Shown here: one piece after another, positions 58,442-64,000 of the stretch
How the letters are laid out: each line of letters starts with the position of its first letter
Position numbering within the stretch: position 1 is the stretch's first letter
From: Ruegeria sp. HKCCD8929
GTDB taxonomy: Bacteria; Pseudomonadota; Alphaproteobacteria; Rhodobacterales; Rhodobacteraceae
Assembly (NCBI RefSeq): GCF_013031405.1
Contig: NZ_WPZY01000001.1
Location: 62,001 to 126,000 of the forward strand
Direction of reading: 5' to 3'
Length of the DNA: 64,000 nucleotides
Translations under genes and position numbers: made by a program
Notes under the pieces: model-generated
Seen by the model: only the letters and a program-made list of their open reading frames with translations
The model's database searches: none
What the model was told of the DNA's origin: nothing

Positions 58442-59304
58442 CCCGGCTGCCGCTGAGCGTTGTCGGAGGCTATCTGGGCGCCGGGAAGACGACGCTCATA
58501 AACCGGTTGCTGTCCGAGGATCACGGGTTGCGCCTGATGGTGCTGGTCAACGATTTCGGCGCGATCAACATCGACGCGGCGCTGCTGGCCTCGACGGATG
58601 AGGACACGATTGCGCTGACCAATGGCTGTGTCTGCTGCACCATGGGGGCCGATCTGTTCATGGCCGTCGGCGATGTGCTGGACCGCGCCCCGCGCCCCGA
58701 CCATCTGATCATCGAGGCCAGCGGCATTGCCGATCCGGCGGCCATCGCGAATGTGGCGCGGGCCGAGCCCGAGCTGAGCTATGCCGGGATCGTCACGGTG
58801 GTGGATGCGGGGCAGATCGGGGGGTTGCTGGACGATGCGCAGATCGCGCCGCAGATCCGCCAGCAGATCGGGGTGGCGGATCTGGTGGTTCTGACCAAGA
58901 CGGACGATGTGCCGGGCGAGGTCGCGGCGTTGCTGGCACCGCTGCATCCGCGCGCGCCGGTATTGCTGGGTGGGGATCGGGTCACGCCGCTGTTGCTGGA
59001 TGTGGTGCCGATGGGCCAGCGGGTCACGCCGTCCGGGCATCCGGCCTATACGGGCTGGCATTGCGCGTGTCCGCAGATGCGCGACCGGGCGGCGTTGCAG
59101 GACAAGCTGGAGCGCAGGCCCGGCGGCATCTGGCGCATCAAGGGTCTGGTCCAGACCGGTGAAGGAATGATCGAGGTGCAGGTCGTGGGGGCCAATTGCG
59201 AGCTGCGGGCGGTCGCGGGCGGGCAGGCCCCCGGTCTGGTGGCGCTGGGTCTGGCAGACCGGGTGACGCGGGCCGAGATCGAGGGCTGGTGGTCGGGGAC
59301 ATGA
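58438..59304 (+). CDS. CobW/COG0523-type G3E GTPase, putative metallochaperone
   Basis: A 288-aa protein with Walker A GGYLGAGKTTLINRL, the metal-binding CxCC motif GCVCCTMGADLF, the IIEASGIADPAAIAN switch region and a TKTD guanine-specificity motif. The C-terminal CobW domain is short. The start is GTG 58438, overlapping the amidohydrolase stop (GTGA). COG0523 proteins deliver Zn2+, Co2+ or similar metals to client enzymes, and the tight overlap names the amidohydrolase as the probable client. Confidence 0.92.
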   Translation: MTRLPLSVVGGYLGAGKTTLINRLLSEDHGLRLMVLVNDFGAINIDAALLASTDEDTIALTNGCVCCTMGADLFMAVGDVLDRAPRPDHLIIEASGIADPAAIANVARAEPELSYAGIVTVVDAGQIGGLLDDAQIAPQIRQQIGVADLVVLTKTDDVPGEVAALLAPLHPRAPVLLGGDRVTPLLLDVVPMGQRVTPSGHPAYTGWHCACPQMRDRAALQDKLERRPGGIWRIKGLVQTGEGMIEVQVVGANCELRAVAGGQAPGLVALGLADRVTRAEIEGWWSGT

Positions 59305-59317
59305 CCGGGCGGGCGGT

Positions 59318-60391
59318 TCAGCTTCGCGAGATTTCCTCGGAGGAGGCCGCCGTGGCGCTGGTCTTGCTGTCCAGCAGGCGCCAGATCTGTTGGCGGTCAA
59401 AGCCGCGGATGTCGCGCTCGCCCATCGCCACCATGTCGAACTGGTCCCGCAGCGCCTTTTCGATCTCGTCCTGGATGGTGATCTGCATGGGTTCGGAGCA
59501 GTCCTGAAGCCGGGTCGCCAGATTCACCGCCGGGCCGAAGATGTCGTAGACGTATTTCTGGATGCCCACGACCGAGCCGACCACCGCGCCGGTCGCCAGA
59601 CCGATGCGGCATTTCCACTTGTTTGGGTGGCTTTCGTTGCGCCGTTCCAGATAGCGGACGAAGCGCAGGGCGGTGTTGGCCACCGCGCGGGCGTGGTCCG
59701 GCGTGGGGTCGGGCAGCCCGGCGACGGTGATATAGGCGTCGCCGATGGTCTTGATCCGCTCGCAGCCGAACTGTTCTCCGATGCGGTCGAAGGCGCTGTA
59801 GATGTCATTCAGCTCGGTGACCGTGACACTGGGATCGGCGGCGGCCACCATCTCGGAGAAGCCCACGAAATCCAGCATCAGGACCGAGACCGGGTCGTAA
59901 AGCTGCGGGGTGACGACGCCGAAGGCCTTGTATTCCTCGTACACCGCGCGGGGCATGATATTGAGCAGCAGCTTTTCGACCTGCTCTTTCTCGCGCTTGA
60001 TCTCGCGGGTGTTGCGCTCGACCATCATCGAGTAGGAGTCGATCATCGATTCAAGCTCGCGGATGCGGGTGATGTTCTGGCAGACCAGCACCACGAGGTC
60101 CTGACCGGCCTCATTGGTTGCGGTGAAATCCGCGGCGATCACCAGCTGGCGGCGTTTCTTGCGGTGCCGGATCTCGGCGGTGTAGCGGCCGGATTCGGCA
60201 AGTGCGGTGGCCAGCTCTTCCATGTCGAACCCGTCGAACACATCTTCGAGCTTGCCCGAGACCAGCCGGTCGCCGAACCAGTCCTCGAACATGTCGTTCT
60301 GGAACAGGAACTGAAAGGTCTTGCGGTCGAGCAGGCCCACACCGACGCCGATCGCGCGCAGGAGCTGTTCATTGATGGCTTCAATCGACAT
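59318..60391 (-). CDS. PAS-like sensor plus class III adenylate cyclase
   Basis: A protein of about 357 aa: an N-terminal PAS-like domain (residues 1-110, IGVGVGLLDRKTFQFLFQNDMFEDWFG), a signalling coiled coil (SMMVERNTREIKREKEQVEKLLLNIMP) and a class III cyclase domain. Metal Asp residues are in VLMLDFVGFSEM and TIGDAYITVAG; Lys in RIKTIGD and Asp in YDIFGPAVNLATRL are the adenine-specifying pair, so the product should be cAMP. ATG 60391 or ATG 60400 may be the start; both overlap the end of the truncated-globin gene. The overlap links heme sensing with cAMP output. Confidence 0.9.
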   Translation of the reverse strand: MSIEAINEQLLRAIGVGVGLLDRKTFQFLFQNDMFEDWFGDRLVSGKLEDVFDGFDMEELATALAESGRYTAEIRHRKKRRQLVIAADFTATNEAGQDLVVLVCQNITRIRELESMIDSYSMMVERNTREIKREKEQVEKLLLNIMPRAVYEEYKAFGVVTPQLYDPVSVLMLDFVGFSEMVAAADPSVTVTELNDIYSAFDRIGEQFGCERIKTIGDAYITVAGLPDPTPDHARAVANTALRFVRYLERRNESHPNKWKCRIGLATGAVVGSVVGIQKYVYDIFGPAVNLATRLQDCSEPMQITIQDEIEKALRDQFDMVAMGERDIRGFDRQQIWRLLDSKTSATAASSEEISRS

Positions 60392-60755
60392 GGGCGTCAT
60401 CCACAATCAGGGTGCGGCGGCTTTCGAACTCGGCCAAAACGGCCTCGATATCCTCGGGGTCGAAACCGTGATCCTGCAGGGTTCCGGACAGCACCACCTT
60501 GAGCTCATCGAAATGGGCGTCGCGGATGTCGAGATGGGAGTGCAACCGGCGCAGCTGGTGATCGGTGTAGGAGGCCGGACCGCCCAACAGCATGGCGACG
60601 AACTTGGTCTGGTGATCGACCATCTTCGACATGTCCACCTCGTCAAAGAAGGGGCCGATATCGTCGCTGTCCAGCAGGGTGTCGTAGAATGCCATGACGA
60701 CCTTGCTGACGCTGGAAAAGCCACCGTATTTCTCGAATAGCGTCTGAGAAGGCAT
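60381..60755 (-). CDS. Truncated hemoglobin (group I-like)
   Basis: A 124-aa protein with the 2-on-2 globin pattern: LFEKYGGFSSVSKVVMAFYDTLLDSDDIGPFF (A-B helices with Tyr in the B helix), a glycine pair LLGGPASYTDHQL and the proximal His region HSHLDIRDAHFDELKVVL. It should bind heme and sense O2 or NO. ATG 60755 is chosen as start because the longer open frame adds 19 residues with no globin match. Its end overlaps the cyclase start by 11-20 nt, so both are made from one message. Confidence 0.9.
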   Translation of the reverse strand: MPSQTLFEKYGGFSSVSKVVMAFYDTLLDSDDIGPFFDEVDMSKMVDHQTKFVAMLLGGPASYTDHQLRRLHSHLDIRDAHFDELKVVLSGTLQDHGFDPEDIEAVLAEFESRRTLIVDDAHVD

Positions 60756-60844
60756 GTTCCCCCACCCCCTGATTACGTCGAATATGATGAACTTAAAGGA
60801 ATATGTTTGCACAATTCACCCGACCGGGAAAGCCCGGCGCGGGG

Positions 60845-60876
60845 CCGGGCGGCGGGACAGAGGCCCCGCCGCCCGG
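60845..60876. terminator. Strong hairpin after the methyltransferase gene
   Basis: A perfect 12-bp stem CCGGGCGGCGGG/CCCGCCGCCCGG with an 8-nt loop lies just past the methyltransferase stop on the minus strand. There is no T-tract, so it may act as a transcript stabiliser or a weak terminator. Confidence 0.5.
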
Positions 60877-60884
60877 TATTGGCC

Positions 60885-61709
60885 TTACGCCTTGGTGATG
60901 ACGATCTCGGCATATTCCGAGGGCACTAGCATGGTTCCGTCGGTGGCGATGTTGAAGCGTTCGACGGTTTCCACGATGTCCGCCTCAAGCGCGGGTGCGC
61001 CGTCGCCGAGCGCCAGGAACGCCTTGTGCACCGGGCCGTAGAACGTCTTGAAGATATCCACGAAATGCTGCGTCGAGGCGTAGCGGAAGTTGAAGTTCTT
61101 CATCTTCAGCGCGATCTCGCGCGATCCGTCGGCGAATTGCTCGGCAATCCAGTCATCGGTGCCCCAAAGCGCCGGAGACTGGACCCCGGCAGGGGGCGGG
61201 ACATGGCGGCCAAGGGTCTTGAACAGGTGGCCGATGAAGCTGTTGGGTGTCCAGTTCGCCATGGCGATCCGGCCGCCCGGGCGCAGGACGCGCATCATCT
61301 CGGACGCCGATTTCTTCTGGTTCGGGGTGAACATGACGCCGAAGGTCGACACCACCATGTCAAAACTCTCGTCGGGATAGGGCAGGTGTTCGGCATCGGC
61401 AACTTCGAAGGTCACATCGAGCCCCTCGGCCTCGGCCCGGGCGCGCCCGGCCTGCAGCAGGGTGTCGACGTAATCGGTCGAGGTCACCTGACACCAGCGC
61501 CGCGCAAAGGCCAGCGTGGCGTTGCCGTTGCCGCCCGCGACATCCAGCACCTTGGCGCCGGGGGCGGGGTTGGCGGCCTCGGCCAGTTCCTCGCCGGTGA
61601 TCTGAAGGGTCACGCCGATCCTGGCGTAATCGCCGGACGCCCAGGCGGCGTTCTGCTTGGCCTTGATGGCGGTGTAGTCGGGGGCGGTCTGCTGCATGGC
61701 TGTGATCAT
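60885..61709 (-). CDS. SAM-dependent class I methyltransferase
   Basis: A 274-aa methyltransferase with the SAM motif VLDVAGGNGNATLAFARR, the acidic loop VADAEHLPYPDESFDMVVSTFGVMF and GRIAMANWTP. It resembles UbiE/Methyltransf_11 enzymes of small-molecule type. Start ATG 61709 fits the family (MQQTAPDYTAIKAKQNAAWASGDYARIG); an in-frame ATG at 61784 with its own AAGGAG would add 25 residues. It follows the alpha/beta-hydrolase gene on the same strand. The substrate is unknown. Confidence 0.88.
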   Translation of the reverse strand: MITAMQQTAPDYTAIKAKQNAAWASGDYARIGVTLQITGEELAEAANPAPGAKVLDVAGGNGNATLAFARRWCQVTSTDYVDTLLQAGRARAEAEGLDVTFEVADAEHLPYPDESFDMVVSTFGVMFTPNQKKSASEMMRVLRPGGRIAMANWTPNSFIGHLFKTLGRHVPPPAGVQSPALWGTDDWIAEQFADGSREIALKMKNFNFRYASTQHFVDIFKTFYGPVHKAFLALGDGAPALEADIVETVERFNIATDGTMLVPSEYAEIVITKA

Positions 61710-61822
61710 GGTGGTTTCCTTTTTGCGGGTGTTCAGGGTTTGGGGAGTGCCGGTGAGGGCGCGGAGGGCATTGGGGACGGACATCGGTTTCTCCTTGTTG
61801 GTGAAGGGGTCCGGACCGCCAG

Positions 61823-62647
61823 TCAGGCGGCCCGGGCGTTTGGCCAGCGGACATGCGCCGCCGCTTTCTGCACGCGGGCAATGTGCTGATGTATCCGGGG
61901 GTTGACCCATTCCGGCGCCACGATCGGGGCCATGTGGCCAAGATCGGGCAGCAGGGCGAGCTCGGCCCCCGGCACGTTGGCGGCAACCAGTTTGGCCGTG
62001 CGCTGGGCGACCGCCGGTGAATCCATGCCCACCAGAACCAGGGTCGGGATGCCGAGGGTCCTGAGGTCGGCCAGTTGGGACTCGTCGGTGTCGAGATCCT
62101 CGAAATCCGCGGCCACGTTGGGCGACAGCATCGCCATCTTTTTCCGGCGGTCCTCGGGCATCCGGTCCCAGGCGCCTTGCCCGTTCCAGAAGTCGATGAA
62201 GGTCTGCATGCCGGTCTGGGCATCGGCCTCGGCAAAGCGCTGGCCGATGGCGCGCAGGGCCTCGAACATCTCGCGATCCTCGGGCGAGGACGCCTTGAGC
62301 AGGTGAAACGCCGCCGGTTCGAAGACGGTCAGGCTTTTGACCAGGTCGGGGCGCGTCAGGGCAATGCGCAATGCGACGCCGCCGCCAAAGGAGTGGCCGA
62401 CGAGATGGACGGGGCCGCCCAGTGTCTCGATCCGGTCGATGATCGGCTTGGCAACGCGATCAAAGCCCTTGGCGGTCGTGGTGCGCGACATGTCCAGGCC
62501 ATAGCCCGGCAGATCGACGGCCACGAAGTTGAAGCGTTCGGCCATCTGTGCCTGCAGGTCGCGCCACTGGGCGCTGCTGGAGGCCGACGAATGAAGCGCA
62601 ACAACCGGCGCGTTCAAATGGTTAGGTGCTTCGAAATGTGCGGTCAT
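61823..62647 (-). CDS. Alpha/beta-fold hydrolase
   Basis: A 274-aa enzyme with the nucleophile elbow GHSFGGG (Ser near residue 93), an oxyanion loop region LHSSASSSAQW, a catalytic Asp in LVLVGMDSPAV and His in DLGHMAP. It could be an esterase, lactonase or C-C hydrolase. It is the first gene of a pair with the methyltransferase and is divergent from the PAS gene; the shared region contains repeated GTTTCA motifs. Confidence 0.88.
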   Translation of the reverse strand: MTAHFEAPNHLNAPVVALHSSASSSAQWRDLQAQMAERFNFVAVDLPGYGLDMSRTTTAKGFDRVAKPIIDRIETLGGPVHLVGHSFGGGVALRIALTRPDLVKSLTVFEPAAFHLLKASSPEDREMFEALRAIGQRFAEADAQTGMQTFIDFWNGQGAWDRMPEDRRKKMAMLSPNVAADFEDLDTDESQLADLRTLGIPTLVLVGMDSPAVAQRTAKLVAANVPGAELALLPDLGHMAPIVAPEWVNPRIHQHIARVQKAAAHVRWPNARAA

Positions 62648-62698
62648 GGTCTGTCTCCCGCGGGGTTTCGTTGAATGAACCCTATTTGGGAGACCGCT

Positions 62699-62877
62699 GT
62701 TTCAGCTTGTTGTCGGCGCGCCGGTTTCTGTGTTTCAGTTGTTTCGGGGCCGGATCCGGGGCCGGGGCGGAAATTCGCGGGCAATTTCCGGGGGCTGGAT
62801 CCGCAGGCGGGCGGAATTCGGGCCCGGTTCTGAAACAATTGAAACAAAGCGCGCCGCCATTGAAAACCGATTGAAAC
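62699..62877. repeat. Repeated GTTTCA/TGAAAC motifs in a divergent promoter region
   Basis: GTTTCA occurs at 62699 and 62732, GTTTC at 62741, and the reverse TGAAAC at 62831, 62840 and 62872. The block 62732-62745 (GTTTCAGTTGTTTC) and 62832-62845 (GAAACAATTGAAAC) are 14-bp inverted repeats with one mismatch, 86 nt apart. A GGAAATT-AATTTCC hairpin lies between. Spacing suggests a regulator-binding array or a looped operator. Confidence 0.55.
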
Positions 62878-62899
62878 GTAAGGTGGATAGATTTGCACC

Positions 62900-64000
62900 A
62901 TGACCGATTGGCAGGAAGCAACCCAGAACCCCGATCGCGTGCGCAACCTGATCAGCGACGCGATTGAATCCCTGTCCGAGGGGTTCGCGCTCTATGACGA
63001 GAACCGCAAGCTGGTGATCTGCAACCAGCGTTACCGCGAAATGAATGCCGCGGTGGCCGAGATGCTGGAGCCGGGTCTGGACTGGGAGATCCTGATGCGC
63101 GAGACGGCGCGGCGCGGGATCTATGCCGATGCGGTCGGGCGCGAAGAGGAATGGGTGCGCAACCGGCTGGAGACCACCCATGACCATGTCACCGATTTCG
63201 AGCTGAAACAGACCGATGGCCGGTGCTATCTGGTCTCGACCCATCCGACGTCGCTGGGCGGGTTTGTGGTGACCCGCACCGATATCACCGACCGCAAGCG
63301 CGCCGAGGAGGCGCAGCGCGACGGGGATACGCTGGTGCGGACGGTGCTGGACGCAAGCTCGGCCGTGGTGATCATGACCCGGGTGGGCAGCGGCGAGATC
63401 ATTTATCGCTCGCCCGCTGCCAAGGTGCTGTTCGGCAAGACCAAGTCGGCCAGCGAGCATTACGTGAACCCTGAGGACCGCGCCGATTTCGTGACCGAGC
63501 TGCTGGCGGCGGGGCAGATCAACAATTACCGCCTGCGGGTGCGCGCGCAGGGGCGCGAGTTTCCGGCGTTGCTGTCGGCGCGGATCGTCGAATATCACGG
63601 CGAGGATGTCATCGTGACCAGCGTGATCGACCTGACCAAGGAGGTCGAGGCGCAGGCGCTGATCCGGCGGGTGCTCGAAGCCTGCCCGGTGCCGGTGCAG
63701 ATGACCAATGCTGAGACCGGGAAGGTTCTGTTCAGCAGCCCCGAGACCACCGCCCTGTTCGGGCGGGTGGACAGTGCCCGGTCCTACTATGCCGATGCCG
63801 ACGAACGCGCGGCCTATCTGGAAGAGCTGAAGGCGAGCGGTTTCGTCAAGAACCGTCGGGCGCGGTTCATCAACAAAGCCGGAGAGGAGTTCTGGGGCTC
63901 GGTCTCGTCGCGGCTGATCGAGTTTCACGGCGAGCCGGTGATCGTGTCGAACACGCGGGACATGACCGACGAGCTGGCGATGCAGGAGGAACTGGATCTG
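62900..64000 (+). CDS. Multi-PAS sensor protein, N-terminal part
   Basis: The frame is open from ATG 62900 to the window end, 367 codons with no stop. At least three PAS-type units are visible: residues about 10-130 (ESLSEGFALYDENRKLVICNQRYREMN, PAS_7 type, ending GGFVVTRTDITDRKRAEEAQ), about 145-250 (VVIMTRVGSGEIIYRSPAAKVLFG) and about 260-360 (PVPVQMTNAETGKVLFSSPETTALFG, ending IVSNTRDMTDELAMQEEL). The output domain (kinase, cyclase or GGDEF) is beyond the window. The neighbouring cyclase makes a cyclase output plausible but unproven. Confidence 0.85.
   Translation, partial: MTDWQEATQNPDRVRNLISDAIESLSEGFALYDENRKLVICNQRYREMNAAVAEMLEPGLDWEILMRETARRGIYADAVGREEEWVRNRLETTHDHVTDFELKQTDGRCYLVSTHPTSLGGFVVTRTDITDRKRAEEAQRDGDTLVRTVLDASSAVVIMTRVGSGEIIYRSPAAKVLFGKTKSASEHYVNPEDRADFVTELLAAGQINNYRLRVRAQGREFPALLSARIVEYHGEDVIVTSVIDLTKEVEAQALIRRVLEACPVPVQMTNAETGKVLFSSPETTALFGRVDSARSYYADADERAAYLEELKASGFVKNRRARFINKAGEEFWGSVSSRLIEFHGEPVIVSNTRDMTDELAMQEELDL

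Noticed and set aside
62735..63928. 397-aa minus-strand frame at the right end
   Set aside because: It is antisense to the multi-PAS protein, which shows clear repeated PAS motifs on the plus strand.
1..64000. CRISPR arrays, insertion sequences, prophage genes
   Set aside because: No regularly spaced repeats, transposase, integrase or phage structural genes were seen on either strand.

Overview
The window looks like chromosomal DNA of a marine alphaproteobacterium of the Rhodobacteraceae (Roseobacter group, Ruegeria- or Roseovarius-like). Reasons: high G+C, TRAP transporters, glcDEF, DUF5928 and DUF1523 family proteins, XRE-cupin and LysR regulators, and close family resemblance of LeuBCD, IlvD, SmpB and RlmH to that group. 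This assignment comes from recognising protein families, not from a database search. There are 57 protein genes (two cut by the window ends, one an 18-codon leader), one tRNA, no rRNA, no CRISPR array and no intact insertion sequence.

Layout. 1-4.2 kb: an accessory-looking segment (alkyl-sulfatase end, a decayed glutathione reductase, a SulP transporter) lying against the 3' end of tRNA-Pro. 4.8-12.6 kb: leuB, then a peroxiredoxin-like gene, a LysR/epimerase pair, a secreted EEP-family enzyme, a membrane protein, and leuD-leuC. 12.9-16.9 kb: MscS channel, rsfS-rlmH-flavodoxin, two small envelope genes. 17-21 kb: glcDEF glycolate oxidase behind a palindromic operator. 21-24.6 kb: two tandem trypsin-like proteases, an Hsp20 gene with a sigma-32 promoter, an Hsp70-like gene. 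24.7-30.5 kb: a large periplasmic phytase-like protein, a globin, a succinate-semialdehyde dehydrogenase and a creatinase.

30.7-38.2 kb holds the most interesting unit: eight same-strand genes with tight junctions, encoding a long coiled-coil protein with TelA-like layout, an AAA ATPase, two large soluble proteins of unknown function and four small membrane proteins (one DUF1523). Two palindromic repeat elements and an A+T-rich gene sit inside it. It reads as an envelope- or stress-associated AAA machine that I cannot match to any named system.

38.3-39.9 kb: a cytochrome c-copC-copD copper unit. 39.9-42.5 kb: a divergent glycosyltransferase and sulfotransferase pair, probably for a sulfated surface glycan. 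42.5-46.6 kb: a run of strong hairpins, ilvD, a divergent XRE-cupin regulator with a long inverted-repeat operator, a small membrane protein, smpB and a START-like protein. 47-51 kb: ctpA-envC-gpmI. 51-59.3 kb: a catabolic cluster with a D-aminoacylase-like enzyme, a full TRAP transporter, a LysR regulator, a YtcJ-like amidohydrolase and a CobW-type GTPase. 59.3-64 kb: a truncated globin overlapping an adenylate-cyclase gene (probable heme sensor plus output), a methyltransferase and alpha/beta-hydrolase pair, and the start of a multi-PAS protein behind repeated GTTTCA motifs.
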